Below are positions 10,356 through 19,553 of a stretch of 64,000 bases of DNA, piece after piece (the first letter of the stretch is position 1; every line of letters begins with the position of its first letter). Made by a program: the position numbers and the translations under genes. The notes below the pieces were generated by a model that saw only the letters and a list, made by a program, of their open reading frames with translations, did not search any database and had not been told where the DNA came from. The stretch is from Rhodospirillales bacterium (GTDB lineage Bacteria > Pseudomonadota > Alphaproteobacteria > Rhodospirillales > Magnetovibrionaceae): assembly GCA_024653965.1 (NCBI GenBank), contig JANLGW010000071.1, positions 16,576 through 80,575 of the forward strand. Direction: 5' to 3'.

Positions 10356-10699
10356 GGAAAAGGTCCCCTTGAAGGCGCGATTTTATCGAAATGGTGATCA
10401 TCATGCGGAAATGCTGCAGTGCAGCATAGGCGCGCCCGAAGATCAATGCAAAAACGGGTGTGCGGTCATATATCTTACATAATCTTACATCACGTACCAT
10501 ATTTCACGCGAATTTCACGGCATAATCGATTTTTTAATCAAGCCTCCCTGCGCCCGATGATTTCATGACAATACCCCGTTTGTGACACATTCGGGCCACA
10601 TTTGGGCGCTTTACTCTTATGCATCGGACGGCATGCTTAGGCTCCCTCCCCAGCATGTTCAGCTAAAACGACCCACGTAAAACGACCTAAACTCAGATC

Positions 10700-10877
10700 A
10701 AGTCTTTAAAGGTGAATTGCAGAATTTCTCCTGGTGGCCCATTCCCCGGTTTAGCTCTCCCCTCATAAGCCAATCCGGGGAATGCCGCCTTCACTCGCAG
10801 TGTACTTCATACGACGGACCCGCAGTACAGACTTAACAGACAGATCCATTGGCCGGGCTCTTCGGAACCCGGCCAAT
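10700..10877 (+). ncRNA. candidate structured small RNA (possibly 6S-like)
   Basis: A long hairpin has its left arm at 10733-10749 and right arm at 10775-10789, with CATTCCCCGG against CCGGGGAATG and a GGTGGC/GCCGCC extension. It is followed by a small CACT-CGC-AGTG hairpin. AAGTCT at 10700-10705 can close on AGACTT at 10829-10834, and an intrinsic terminator follows. A long rod with a central bubble and a small hairpin on the 3' side resembles 6S RNA, but the closing stem is short and I cannot align it to a covariance model. The loop carries CUCCCCUC, a pyrimidine motif also seen in other alphaproteobacterial sRNAs. Strand is inferred from the terminator. Confidence 0.4.
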
Positions 10878-10883
10878 TTGTTT
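10848..10883 (+). terminator. intrinsic terminator of the intergenic RNA
   Basis: ATTGGCCGGG pairs perfectly with CCCGGCCAAT around a loop containing CTTCGG, followed by TTGTTT. No protein gene on the plus strand ends here, so it argues for a transcribed RNA upstream. Confidence 0.75.
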
Positions 10884-10964
10884 AGGCTCTGACCTTGGCT
10901 TGTTATTTTTCGAAGATCGTTTATGGTCGCGGGCTTAATTCAGGGGAATGTAAAAATCCAACCG

Positions 10965-11630
10965 ATGACCCGATTTTCAAGTGCCAAATTTCACGGTGAA
11001 GGCCTTGTCTGCGTGCGCGGCGAACGCACCGTGTTTCAGGGTCTCGACTTCACGGTTGAGCCCGGCGGCGCACTGATTTTAATCGGCCCCAACGGGGCGG
11101 GCAAATCGTCGCTGTTGCGCTTGATGGCGGGGTTGCTGAAACCTTACGCCGGGCGGTTGTTGTGGGATGATGCCGATGCGCTCGATGATATCGACGAACA
11201 CGGCGCCAAGCTGCACTACGTCGGCCATCACGACGCGATCAAACCGGTGCTGACGGCCAATGAAAACATCCGTTTTTGGGCCGAATTGCGCGGCGCCGAT
11301 GCGGGCGGCATCGAACGCGCGCTCGATGCCTTAGATATCAAACACCTCTACGATGTGCCGGGGCGTTTTCTTTCGGCGGGGCAAAAGCGCCGGGTGAACT
11401 TGGCGCGCATCATCGCCGCACCCGCACCGTTGTGGTTGTTGGACGAACCCACCTCGGCGCTGGATAAAGCCACCATCAAACGCCTGGAACACGCCATTCA
11501 AGCGCACCGCGACGCGGGCGGCATGGTGGTGCTGTCAACCCACGCCGACGTGGTCATGCCCGGCGCGAAGATATTGGACGTCTCTCAATTCGCCTGCTCT
11601 GCGGTGTTTGATGAACGGGTGATGGTGTAA
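10965..11630 (+). CDS. ccmA: haem exporter ATP-binding protein CcmA
   Basis: The 221-residue ABC ATPase has Walker A GPNGAGKS, an ABC signature variant FLSAGQKRRVNLAR and Walker B LWLLDEPTSALD. CcmAB with CcmCD forms the ABC complex that releases holo-CcmE in System I cytochrome c maturation. I start at the ATG at 10965 (TRFSSAKFHG), which gives the usual family length; an upstream in-frame ATG at 10923 would add 14 non-conserved residues. It is the first gene of a ccmABCDEFGHI cluster and is followed after two bases by ccmB. Confidence 0.93.
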   Translation: MTRFSSAKFHGEGLVCVRGERTVFQGLDFTVEPGGALILIGPNGAGKSSLLRLMAGLLKPYAGRLLWDDADALDDIDEHGAKLHYVGHHDAIKPVLTANENIRFWAELRGADAGGIERALDALDIKHLYDVPGRFLSAGQKRRVNLARIIAAPAPLWLLDEPTSALDKATIKRLEHAIQAHRDAGGMVVLSTHADVVMPGAKILDVSQFACSAVFDERVMV

Positions 11631-11632
11631 CG

Positions 11633-12298
11633 ATGAGCGCATTTTTCACCCTGGTCCGTCGCGATCTCAGTTTGGCTTTTCGCCAAGGGTTTGACTCACT
11701 CATGGTGGTGGCGTTTTTTGTCATTGCGGTGGTGCTGTTTCCGTTCGGCGTCGGCCCGGAACCCAATACCCTGGCACGCATCGCGGCGGGCACCATCTGG
11801 GTCGCGGCGCTGCTGGCCAGCATGTTGTCGTTGGAGCGCCTGTTTCAAACCGATTATGAAGACGGCACGCTGGAATTGCTGGCCTTAGCGCCGGTGCCGT
11901 TGGAAGTCACCGTCATCGCCAAGGTGGTGGCGCATTGGCTCACCACCGGTTTGCCGCTGATTTTGACCGCGCCCTTGCTGGCGGTGCTGATGCAATTGCC
12001 GAGCGAGGGTTATCTGGTGCTGATTGCGGCGTTGAGTTTGGGCACACCGACGTTGAGCCTGATCGGCGCGGTCGGGGCGGCGTTGATTTTGGGCTCGCGC
12101 CGGGGCGGGGTGTTGTTATCCTTGCTGGTGTTGCCGCTTTATATTCCGGTGCTGATTTTTGGCGTTTCGGCGGTGGATGCCGCCATCGGCGATATGGGCG
12201 TGCGTCCGCACCTGTTGATTTTAGCGGCGCTGTTTGTCGGCACCCTGGCGCTGACGCCGTGGGCATCGGCGGCGGCCCTTAGACAGGCGCTGGAGTAA
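11633..12298 (+). CDS. ccmB: haem exporter membrane protein CcmB
   Basis: This is a 221-residue integral membrane protein with about six hydrophobic helices and the conserved LERLFQTDYEDGTLELL cytoplasmic segment of CcmB. It is the permease partner of CcmA. The start codon follows the ccmA stop by two bases, so translation is probably coupled. A 131-base non-coding gap separates it from ccmC and shows nothing notable. Confidence 0.93.
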   Translation: MSAFFTLVRRDLSLAFRQGFDSLMVVAFFVIAVVLFPFGVGPEPNTLARIAAGTIWVAALLASMLSLERLFQTDYEDGTLELLALAPVPLEVTVIAKVVAHWLTTGLPLILTAPLLAVLMQLPSEGYLVLIAALSLGTPTLSLIGAVGAALILGSRRGGVLLSLLVLPLYIPVLIFGVSAVDAAIGDMGVRPHLLILAALFVGTLALTPWASAAALRQALE

Positions 12299-12429
12299 GG
12301 CTTGCCTCAATTACGCCATGCTTAGCGGCGAAAGTCTGGAAAATTGGCCCGCTAGGCGTTACAACAACGCGCCCATTTTATAAAACGGACCCCTAAACGC
12401 ACCAATCGACAGGAAGCCACAGGAAACTC

Positions 12430-13152
12430 ATGCATCGTTTTGCCAATCCCACCCGTTTTTTACGCATCGCCGCTGCGGTTCAGCCGTGGGTGATGTGGAT
12501 CACCGTCGCGCTGTTCGGCGCAGGCCTTTATATGGCGTTGTTCACCGCGCCGGCGGATTACCAGCAAGGTGAAAGCGTGCGCATTATGTATGTGCATGTA
12601 CCCGCCGCGTGGATGGGCATGTTTTGTTATGCCGCGATGGCGGTGGCCTCGGCGGTGGCGTTGATTTGGAAACACCCTTTAGCCGATGTTGCGGCTAAGG
12701 CGACCGCCCCGGTGGGGGCTGCGTTCACGTTTTTGTCACTGGCTACCGGCTCGTTATGGGGTAAACCCATGTGGGGCACGTGGTGGGTGTGGGATGCACG
12801 CCTGACCTCGATGCTGATTTTGCTGTTTTTGTATGTCGGTTATATGGCCTTGCAAGGCGCGTTTGATGATCGTGCGCGCGGCGCCAAGGCGTCGGCCATT
12901 TTGGCGTTGGTCGGCGCGGTCAATCTGCCGATCATCAAGTTTTCGGTCGATTGGTGGAACACCCTGCACCAGCCCGCCAGCGTGATCAAGATGGGCGGGC
13001 CGTCCATTCATGCTTCGATGTTGTGGCCGCTGCTTTTGCTGGCATTGGCCTATAAGGGTTATTACATCTGGGTTCTTTTGGTGCGCATGCGCGAAGAACT
13101 CACCGCCAACAAGGTCCGGATCCTGCGCTTAAAGCAGGTTCACGGCGGTTGA
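12430..13152 (+). CDS. ccmC: haem lyase/transport protein CcmC
   Basis: The 240-residue protein has six membrane helices and the periplasmic WWD haem-handling motif (WGTWWVWDARLTSM), with conserved histidines in MYVHVPAAW and in the TLHQPAS loop. CcmC loads haem onto the histidine of CcmE. GGAAAC precedes the ATG. The next gene, ccmD, starts 21 bases on. Confidence 0.95.
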   Translation: MHRFANPTRFLRIAAAVQPWVMWITVALFGAGLYMALFTAPADYQQGESVRIMYVHVPAAWMGMFCYAAMAVASAVALIWKHPLADVAAKATAPVGAAFTFLSLATGSLWGKPMWGTWWVWDARLTSMLILLFLYVGYMALQGAFDDRARGAKASAILALVGAVNLPIIKFSVDWWNTLHQPASVIKMGGPSIHASMLWPLLLLALAYKGYYIWVLLVRMREELTANKVRILRLKQVHGG

Positions 13153-13173
13153 TGGGCGGTTGAGGGAGTACGA

Positions 13174-13380
13174 ATGATGCAGGAATTTTTGTCGATGGGC
13201 GGATACGGCGCTTATGTGTGGCCGTCGTACGTCATGAGCGCGGTGTTGCTGGTGGCGCTGTTGGCGGCCTCGGTGCGCGGCCTGAAATCCACCGAAACGG
13301 AGTTTGATCGCCTAAGGGCGGCCAACGCTCCGCAAAAACAAAAACAAGAAACGGAGTCTCTCAATGGCGATGAAGCGTAA
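13174..13380 (+). CDS. ccmD: CcmD, small membrane subunit of the haem exporter
   Basis: The 68-residue protein has the CcmD pattern: FLSMGGYGAYVWPSY, one membrane helix, then a basic and charged cytoplasmic tail. It stabilises the CcmABC-CcmE complex. Tandem ATG codons at 13174 and 13177 both lie behind GAGGGAG. Its 3' end overlaps the ccmE start by 17 bases. Confidence 0.9.
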   Translation: MMQEFLSMGGYGAYVWPSYVMSAVLLVALLAASVRGLKSTETEFDRLRAANAPQKQKQETESLNGDEA

Positions 13381-13843
13381 GCACAAACGCCTTACTTTTG
13401 TCATTATCGCGCTGGCCTTGGTGGGTCTGGCGACGGGTTTGATCCTGTTTGCCCTGGGCGATGGCGTGTCGCTGTTTCACAGCCCCACCGACATCGTTAA
13501 TAAACAACCCGGCCCCGATCAACGGTTGCGCTTGGGCGGATTGGTCGAAGAAGGTTCCGTGGTGCGTGAAGAAGGCTCCGCCCTGGTGCGTTTTGTGGTG
13601 ACGGATTTGGAAAACACGGTAGCCGTCAGTTATGAAGGGCTGTTGCCTGATTTGTTCCGCGAAGGTCAGGGCATCGTCGCCGAAGGGCGCATGCAAAACG
13701 GCGTGTTCGTCGCTTCCGAGGTGCTGGCCAAACACGATGAAAACTATATGCCGCCCGAAGTGGCCGACGCCTTGAAAAAATCCGGTCAGTGGAAGGGCGG
13801 CGACGGCGCTGCCGGTCCCGCGGACGGAGCATTGGGAAAATGA
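13364..13843 (+). CDS. ccmE: haem chaperone CcmE
   Basis: The 159-residue protein has an N-terminal membrane anchor followed by the OB-fold periplasmic domain. The motif LAKHDENYMPPE carries the histidine that binds haem covalently and the tyrosine that follows it. CcmE accepts haem from CcmC and passes it to CcmF. GGAG lies upstream of the start, within the ccmD reading frame. Its stop overlaps the ccmF start as ATGA. Confidence 0.96.
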   Translation: MAMKRKHKRLTFVIIALALVGLATGLILFALGDGVSLFHSPTDIVNKQPGPDQRLRLGGLVEEGSVVREEGSALVRFVVTDLENTVAVSYEGLLPDLFREGQGIVAEGRMQNGVFVASEVLAKHDENYMPPEVADALKKSGQWKGGDGAAGPADGALGK

Positions 13844-15846
13844 TCGTCGAACTCGGACATTTCGTATTGATCTTGGGGCTGATGGTGGCCCTGTTTCAAG
13901 CAACCGTGCCGATGGTCGGCGCGGCGCGCGGAGATCGCCAGTGGATGGCGTTTGCCGGACCCGCCGCCATGGTGCAGGCGGTGCTGGCCCTCTCGTCGTT
14001 CTCGGCGCTGACGTATGCCTATGTGGTATCCGATTTTTCGGTCTTGAACGTGGTCGCCAACTCGCATTCGCAAAAGCCGATGCTGTATAAAATCTCGGGC
14101 GTGTGGGGCAACCACGAAGGCTCGATGATGTTGTGGGTGCTGATCTTGGCGCTCTATGGTTTGGCGGTGGCGGTGTTTGGCCGCAACCTGCCGCCCAGCC
14201 TCAAGGCCCGCGTGCTGGGCATTCAGGCGTTGATCGCGCTGGGTTTTTATCTGTTTATTTTGTTTACCTCCAACCCGTTTGAACGGGTGTTCCCGCCGCC
14301 CATGGACGGCAACGGCCTAAATCCGCTGTTGCAAGACCCCGGTCTGGCCTTTCATCCGCCGTTGCTCTATTTGGGCTATGTCGGTTTTTCCATCGCCTTT
14401 TCGTTCGCCATCGCGGCGCTGATCGAAGGCCGCGTCGACGCGGCGTGGGCGCGGTGGGTGCGGCCCTGGACCTTGGCGGCATGGGGCTCGCTGACGGGCG
14501 GCATCGTGCTGGGCTCGTGGTGGGCGTATTACGAGCTCGGCTGGGGCGGCTGGTGGTTCTGGGATCCGGTGGAAAACGCCTCGTTTATGCCGTGGCTGGT
14601 GGGCACCGCGTTGCTGCATTCCTCCATCGTGGTGGAAAAGCGCAACACCTTGAAGGGGTGGACGATCTTTTTGTCCATCGTAGCATTTTCGTTTTCGCTG
14701 TTGGGCACGTTCATCGTGCGCTCGGGCGTGCTTTCAAGCGTGCATTCGTTCGCTTCCGATCCCGCCCGCGGCGTGTTTATTTTAGGCCTGTTGCTGGCCG
14801 TGGTGGGCGGTTCGTTCACGCTGTTCGCGATCCGCGGGCCGCAGTTGAAATCGGGCGGCCTGTTTCAACCGGTGTCGCGCGAAGGTTCGCTGTTGCTCAA
14901 CAATCTGTTGATGACGGTAGCGGCGGCGGCGGTGTTGCTGGGCACGCTTTATCCGCTGTTTCTGGATGCCGTTGGCGGCGGCAAAGTGTCGGTGGGCGCG
15001 CCGTTTTTCAATTCGGTGTTTATCCCGCTGATGGCGCCGGCGATTTTGGTCATGGCCGTTGGCCCGCTGTTGGCGTGGAAACGCGGCGATTTGGGCCGAG
15101 CCTTAAAACAATTGATTGCGGCGCTGATTGCCGTGGTCTTGGTGATGGTCATCAATCTGCTGCTGGTCGAGCGCGCCTCGGTTCTGTCGGTGCTGGGCAT
15201 CGGTTTGGGGGCGTGGCTGATTTCGGGCACGCTGGTCGAGATCGCGGTGCGCATTAAATTGTTTCAGGTGGGTTTGGGCCAAAGCCTGCGCCGTTTGGCG
15301 ACCATGCCACGCTCCAGTTGGGGCATGACGTTGGCGCACGGCGGTCTTGGCATCATCGTGTTGGGCATGATCGGCTCGACGGTGTGGGGCTTGGAAAGCA
15401 TTCAGGTGATGAAGCCGGGTGAGCATGTCGAGGTGGCGGGTTATACCTATACCTTCCAGGGCGTGCGCGAGGCCCAGGGCCCCAACTACATCGCCACGGT
15501 GGGCATGATGGAAGTCACGCAGGACGGCCAGCCCTATACCGTGTTGTATCCGGAAAATCGCGTTTATCCGGTGGAAAATCGTCCCACCACCGAAGCCGCG
15601 ATTGAGACCACGTTAGCCGCCGATCTTTATGTGGCGCTGGGTAACGAAGATCCTCAAACCGGCGGTTATGTGGTGCGCATTTATCACAAGCCGTTGGTGG
15701 TGTGGATGTGGATTGGCGCGCTGATGTTGGTGCTGGGCTCGATGGTGAGCCTTACCGATCGCCGTCACCGCATCGGTGCGCCGACCAAATCGCCGGGTAA
15801 ATCGAAGGCGCACGGGGCGGCGGCTCAAGCCGCGCCGGCGGAGTGA
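13840..15846 (+). CDS. ccmF: cytochrome c haem lyase subunit CcmF
   Basis: The 668-residue multi-pass protein contains the WWD motif WGGWWFWDPVENASFMPW and the helix SGVWGNHEGSM typical of CcmF. It ligates haem from CcmE to apocytochrome CXXCH motifs together with CcmH and CcmI. The ATG at 13840 overlaps the ccmE stop (ATGA). The C-terminal 25 residues are Lys/Ala/Pro-rich. Confidence 0.96.
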   Translation: MIVELGHFVLILGLMVALFQATVPMVGAARGDRQWMAFAGPAAMVQAVLALSSFSALTYAYVVSDFSVLNVVANSHSQKPMLYKISGVWGNHEGSMMLWVLILALYGLAVAVFGRNLPPSLKARVLGIQALIALGFYLFILFTSNPFERVFPPPMDGNGLNPLLQDPGLAFHPPLLYLGYVGFSIAFSFAIAALIEGRVDAAWARWVRPWTLAAWGSLTGGIVLGSWWAYYELGWGGWWFWDPVENASFMPWLVGTALLHSSIVVEKRNTLKGWTIFLSIVAFSFSLLGTFIVRSGVLSSVHSFASDPARGVFILGLLLAVVGGSFTLFAIRGPQLKSGGLFQPVSREGSLLLNNLLMTVAAAAVLLGTLYPLFLDAVGGGKVSVGAPFFNSVFIPLMAPAILVMAVGPLLAWKRGDLGRALKQLIAALIAVVLVMVINLLLVERASVLSVLGIGLGAWLISGTLVEIAVRIKLFQVGLGQSLRRLATMPRSSWGMTLAHGGLGIIVLGMIGSTVWGLESIQVMKPGEHVEVAGYTYTFQGVREAQGPNYIATVGMMEVTQDGQPYTVLYPENRVYPVENRPTTEAAIETTLAADLYVALGNEDPQTGGYVVRIYHKPLVVWMWIGALMLVLGSMVSLTDRRHRIGAPTKSPGKSKAHGAAAQAAPAE

Positions 15847-15854
15847 CGAACGAT

Positions 15855-16412
15855 ATGGGTATGAAGCGCTTTCTCTACGTCATTCCCTTGCTGGTGCTGC
15901 TGGCGGTTGGCGGATTTTCAATTGCACAGTTGAACCGCGTCGGCTCCGGCCAAGCGGTGAACGTGCTGCCGTCGGTGCTGATCGACAAAGCTGTGCCCGA
16001 GTTTGATCTGGCGGCCATCCAGGGCCGCGAACGTGGATGGGGCACGAAGGATTTGCTGGGTCAAGTGACGCTGGTGAACATTTTTGGTTCGTGGTGCGTC
16101 GCCTGTCAGGTCGAGCATCCGTTTTTGGTGCGCATCAAGGAACAAGGCCTAGTGCCGATCTATGGCATCGACTGGCGGGAAAAAGACCTGCAAGCCGGGC
16201 CGCGCTGGCTGGCGAAATTCGGCGATCCGTACACCTTGGTGGGTGATGATCCAAAATCCCATGCGGCCATCGCGTTTGGCGTCACCGGCGCGCCGGAAAG
16301 TTTCGTCGTCGATAAACAGGGGGTGATCCGCTACAAGCAGATCGGCCCCATCAACGCTCAGGTCTGGGAACAAACCCTGTGGCCCTTGATTTCGGAACTG
16401 CAACAGCAATGA
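15855..16412 (+). CDS. ccmG: thioredoxin-like thiol:disulfide oxidoreductase CcmG/DsbE
   Basis: The protein of about 185 residues is anchored by one N-terminal helix and has the redox site FGSWCVACQVEHP and the cis-proline region GVTGAPESFVVD of the thioredoxin fold. It keeps apocytochrome cysteines reduced. The ATG at 15855 fits GGAG at 15840-15843; GTG at 15843 and ATG at 15861 are alternatives. It overlaps ccmH by four bases. Confidence 0.94.
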   Translation: MGMKRFLYVIPLLVLLAVGGFSIAQLNRVGSGQAVNVLPSVLIDKAVPEFDLAAIQGRERGWGTKDLLGQVTLVNIFGSWCVACQVEHPFLVRIKEQGLVPIYGIDWREKDLQAGPRWLAKFGDPYTLVGDDPKSHAAIAFGVTGAPESFVVDKQGVIRYKQIGPINAQVWEQTLWPLISELQQQ

Positions 16413-16906
16413 AACTGAAAGCCCTCATCGGCGCCTTGATCTTAGGCGTAGCCCTGCCGTTCGCTGCCGCTGCGCTGGAACCCAGCGAGGTTCTGTCCGA
16501 TCCGGCGCTTGAAGCGCGCGCCCGCGAGGTCGGTAAACAATTGCGCTGCGTGGTGTGTCAAAACCAGTCGATCGACGATTCCAATGCCGAGCTGGCGGGC
16601 GATATGCGCCTGTTGGTGCGTGAACGCATTCAGGCCGGGGACAGCAATAGCGAAGTGCTGGCCTATATGGTCGATCGTTATGGCGATTACGTGCTGCTCA
16701 ACCCGCCGTTCAAGGCCTCGACGGTCGTGTTATGGGTTGGCCCGCCGGCGATCGGAATTTTAGGCCTCTTGTGGGTGGTGTCGTTTTACCGCCGCCGCGC
16801 GGGCGATGCCGGTGGAGATGATGTTGGGCAGACCTCTCAAGCCGCCACCCTTTCGGATGAAGAGCGCCGCCGCCTAAACGCCTTGTTGAAGGACGATAAC
16901 GAATGA
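16409..16906 (+). CDS. ccmH: cytochrome c maturation protein CcmH (CycL)
   Basis: The 165-residue protein has a signal sequence, the redox motif LRCVVCQNQSIDDS, a three-helix periplasmic domain and one C-terminal membrane helix (about residues 107-127). CcmH resolves or reduces the disulfide of apocytochrome c. The start codon overlaps the ccmG stop (ATGA), and its own stop overlaps ccmI in the same way. Confidence 0.95.
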   Translation: MKLKALIGALILGVALPFAAAALEPSEVLSDPALEARAREVGKQLRCVVCQNQSIDDSNAELAGDMRLLVRERIQAGDSNSEVLAYMVDRYGDYVLLNPPFKASTVVLWVGPPAIGILGLLWVVSFYRRRAGDAGGDDVGQTSQAATLSDEERRRLNALLKDDNE

Positions 16907-18060
16907 CCGCCTTTTGGATCGCCGCCGCCGCCGCTACACTTTTGGTGCTGGCCTTTTTGGTGCTGCCGTTGGCGCGCAAAGCCAAAGGCGGCGCATTGCC
17001 CCAGCGGGCGGATTTCGACCTGACGGTTTACAAAGACCAATTGAGCGAAGTGGACCGCGATTTGGAACGCGGCGTGCTGAATGAAAATCAAGCCCTGGCC
17101 GCGCGTACCGAGATCGAGCGCCGCATGCTTGCCGCCGCTGCGGATGGGGATAAAGATGCGGCGGCCATAACGCCCGCCAATGCGCGGCTGACGGGCGCAT
17201 TGATCATCGCTATTTTGGTCGTCGTGCCGCTGGGCGCGGCGGGTCTTTATTTCACCGTGGGCAATCCCGGCCTGGCCGACCGACCGTTGAGCGAGCGCAC
17301 GGCGGAACGCACCCAACAGGCTGACCCTGCGGTTCGCGAAGCTCAACTGCGCGCCATGATTCAAGACATCAAAGCGCGTCTGGAAAAAGACCCTAAGGAT
17401 CCGCGCAATTGGAACATCCTGGGCAAAGCGTATGAAATGTTGGGCGATCAGAAAAACGCCATCGGCGCGTTTGAAAAATTGGTGGAGGTGACGGATCGTC
17501 ACCCCGATGCCCTGCTCATCTTAGCCGAGGCTTTGTTCGCCGATGCCGGTCAGGTTGTCACGCCGGATGCTTTGGCGTTGTTTAAAGAAGCGCGCACTCA
17601 AGATCCCACCAATCCGATGACCTATTATTACGCCGCCCTGGAACGCCAGCAGGTGGACGATTTGCAAGGGGCCATGAACGAATATTTAGGCCTGCTGTCG
17701 GTCAGCCCGTCCAACGGTCCGTGGGTGCCCGATATTCAAGGCCGCATCAAGGCGCTGGCCGGCGAGCTGGGCGTCGAAGCCCCGGTGGCGCACATGTTGC
17801 CGCCGGCGGATTTGGCGCCCGCAGCGGAAGCTTCCGCGCCGGGACCGTCCGCCGCGCAGGTCGAGCAGGCCCAGGAGATGTCGCCCGAAGAACAACAGGC
17901 GATGATCCGCACCATGGTCGAGCGCCTAGCCGCCAAGATGAAGGAAAACCCGGATGATTTGGCGGGCTGGCAACGGCTGGCGCAGGCGTATACCGTGTTG
18001 GGCGATAAAACCGGACTGGCCGAGGCCGAGGCGCAGATCAAGCGGCTTGGCGGACAGTAA
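16903..18060 (+). CDS. ccmI: apocytochrome c chaperone CcmI (CycH)
   Basis: The 385-residue protein has two N-terminal membrane helices (about residues 2-24 and 88-110) with a cytoplasmic loop between them, then a periplasmic TPR domain (DPRNWNILGKAYEMLGDQ and following repeats). A linker rich in Ala, Pro and Glu and a last TPR-like unit close the protein. CcmI binds the C-terminal helix of apocytochrome c. It ends the ccm operon. Confidence 0.93.
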   Translation: MTAFWIAAAAATLLVLAFLVLPLARKAKGGALPQRADFDLTVYKDQLSEVDRDLERGVLNENQALAARTEIERRMLAAAADGDKDAAAITPANARLTGALIIAILVVVPLGAAGLYFTVGNPGLADRPLSERTAERTQQADPAVREAQLRAMIQDIKARLEKDPKDPRNWNILGKAYEMLGDQKNAIGAFEKLVEVTDRHPDALLILAEALFADAGQVVTPDALALFKEARTQDPTNPMTYYYAALERQQVDDLQGAMNEYLGLLSVSPSNGPWVPDIQGRIKALAGELGVEAPVAHMLPPADLAPAAEASAPGPSAAQVEQAQEMSPEEQQAMIRTMVERLAAKMKENPDDLAGWQRLAQAYTVLGDKTGLAEAEAQIKRLGGQ

Positions 18061-18165
18061 ACGCACCCTTCGCGCGATCCCGTACATCGAAAAAGGTTAC
18101 AACCCTCTTTTTAATGCACACTTATGCGTGTACAATCCGTCTTTCCCATAACAGGGGAAACGGCA

Positions 18166-19506
18166 ATGTCGCAAACCTCGGTCAAAGTAACGGTTCTTTA
18201 CGTTGCATTTGCGGCGCTGTGGATCGTTTTGTCCGATTGGCTCGTTCAGACCTCGTTTCCCCATGCGGTCAGCGCGCTGCAAAGTTATAAAGGGCTGATC
18301 TTCGTTATCGTCACCGCACTTTGTCTTTATGGCGTGTTGCGGGCGGAGCTGGCGCAGCGCGAGCGCCTACAGCAAAATTTGCAGGCGATCCTCGACAACG
18401 TCGAGCAGGGCGTAGCCATGTTCGACGACAATCTAAAATTAAGATTTTGGAACAAGCGCTGGCGCGACGTCGTCGATGTTCCCGAAGAAATTTATCATGT
18501 CGGGCTTTCGCTGCAAAATGCGTTGCGCATGTTTGCCGATAAGGGCTTTTGCGGCGAGGGCAATCCCGCGGTTCTTGCGGCCAAACGGGCCGAGCAATTG
18601 CTGGCCGGGGTCAATGAGACCTTCACCGTAGGCGACGCCAGTTATCATGTTTTCTCGCAGCGTCTTGCGGGCGGCGGTTTGGTGATCACCTATACCGACG
18701 TGAGCGAAACGCGCAAGATGGAATCGCGGCTGCGTCAGGCGGAAAAAATGGATGCCATCGGCAACTTGGCGGGCGGTGTCGCCCACGATCTTAAAAACAT
18801 GCTGCTGCCGATCGTCAGCCTGACGGGCATGACGATGAACGATTTGCCCAACGGAAGCCGGGAACGGCTGCGGTTGGAAAAGGTGCTGCAGGCCGCCGAA
18901 CGCGCCCGCGCCTTGGTGGAACGCATCCATGCCTTTAGTTACAAACAAGATGATAGGAAAGAGATCGTCGACGTGCGCGATATTATGGATGAAGCGCTCA
19001 ATATCCTTCAATCTTCCATGCCTAAAACGATTACCCTTGAATCGCGCATCTGGCCGGGAAAAATGCCGGTATGTGTAGAGGCCACACTCATTGAAGCGGC
19101 CCTGTTGAACTTGGCGTCCAATGCCGCCGACGCCATGAAAGGCAATACGGGGAAAGTCACGTTTTCGGCAGAACCGGTGCATGTCGATGCGGAAACGAAA
19201 CTCCGACTGTCCGTTCCAAAGTTGGGGGCTTATGCAAAATTATCGGTTATGGATACGGGCTCTGGAATGGATGCCGAAACCATTCAGCGGATTTTTGAAC
19301 CCTATTTCACCACCAAACAGCGCGGCGAGGGCAGCGGGCTTGGCTTGGCTTTGGTGCAGAAAGCCGCCTTGGAACACGGCGGCGGCGTTTCGGTGAGCAG
19401 CGCTTTGGGCAGGGGCGCAACCTTCGATGTGTATCTGCCGCTTCATGAAGAGATCGCGCCTTGCGCGGTATCGCCTTCGCTCTTTGTGGGTGAGTTCATA
19501 ACATAA
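18166..19506 (+). CDS. membrane-bound PAS-containing sensor histidine kinase
   Basis: The 446-residue kinase has two N-terminal membrane helices, a PAS domain (about residues 75-190, AILDNVEQGVAMFDDNLKLR), a His box GGVAHDLKN with the phosphorylated histidine at 207, and a complete HATPase domain (N box NLASNAADAM, G boxes DTGSGM and GEGSGLGLAL). The PAS domain is of the PAS_7 type often fused to such kinases. AGGGGAAA precedes the ATG at 18166. No response regulator gene is adjacent, so it is an orphan kinase with unknown partner. A strong terminator follows directly. Confidence 0.88.
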   Translation: MSQTSVKVTVLYVAFAALWIVLSDWLVQTSFPHAVSALQSYKGLIFVIVTALCLYGVLRAELAQRERLQQNLQAILDNVEQGVAMFDDNLKLRFWNKRWRDVVDVPEEIYHVGLSLQNALRMFADKGFCGEGNPAVLAAKRAEQLLAGVNETFTVGDASYHVFSQRLAGGGLVITYTDVSETRKMESRLRQAEKMDAIGNLAGGVAHDLKNMLLPIVSLTGMTMNDLPNGSRERLRLEKVLQAAERARALVERIHAFSYKQDDRKEIVDVRDIMDEALNILQSSMPKTITLESRIWPGKMPVCVEATLIEAALLNLASNAADAMKGNTGKVTFSAEPVHVDAETKLRLSVPKLGAYAKLSVMDTGSGMDAETIQRIFEPYFTTKQRGEGSGLGLALVQKAALEHGGGVSVSSALGRGATFDVYLPLHEEIAPCAVSPSLFVGEFIT

Positions 19507-19536
19507 AGGCCCGGGTTTCCCCGGGCCTTGTTTTTT
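19506..19536 (+). terminator. intrinsic terminator after the sensor kinase
   Basis: AAGGCCCGGG pairs perfectly with CCCGGGCCTT around a TTTC loop and is followed by six T. It lies at the kinase stop codon. Confidence 0.9.
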
Positions 19537-19553
19537 GTTTAGCTGTGCAAACT

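Larger units (their letters stand above)
10356..10964. other. 609-base intergenic region between acnA and ccmA
   Basis: No convincing coding frame is present. The left third would carry the acnA promoter. The right part contains a long hairpin and an intrinsic terminator that do not belong to any protein gene; these are listed separately as a small RNA candidate. Confidence 0.7.

Noticed and set aside
18061..18165. Promoter with TACAAT at 18131-18136 upstream of the PAS kinase
   Set aside because: The -10-like hexamer is acceptable but no convincing -35 element is present, so I did not list it as a feature.
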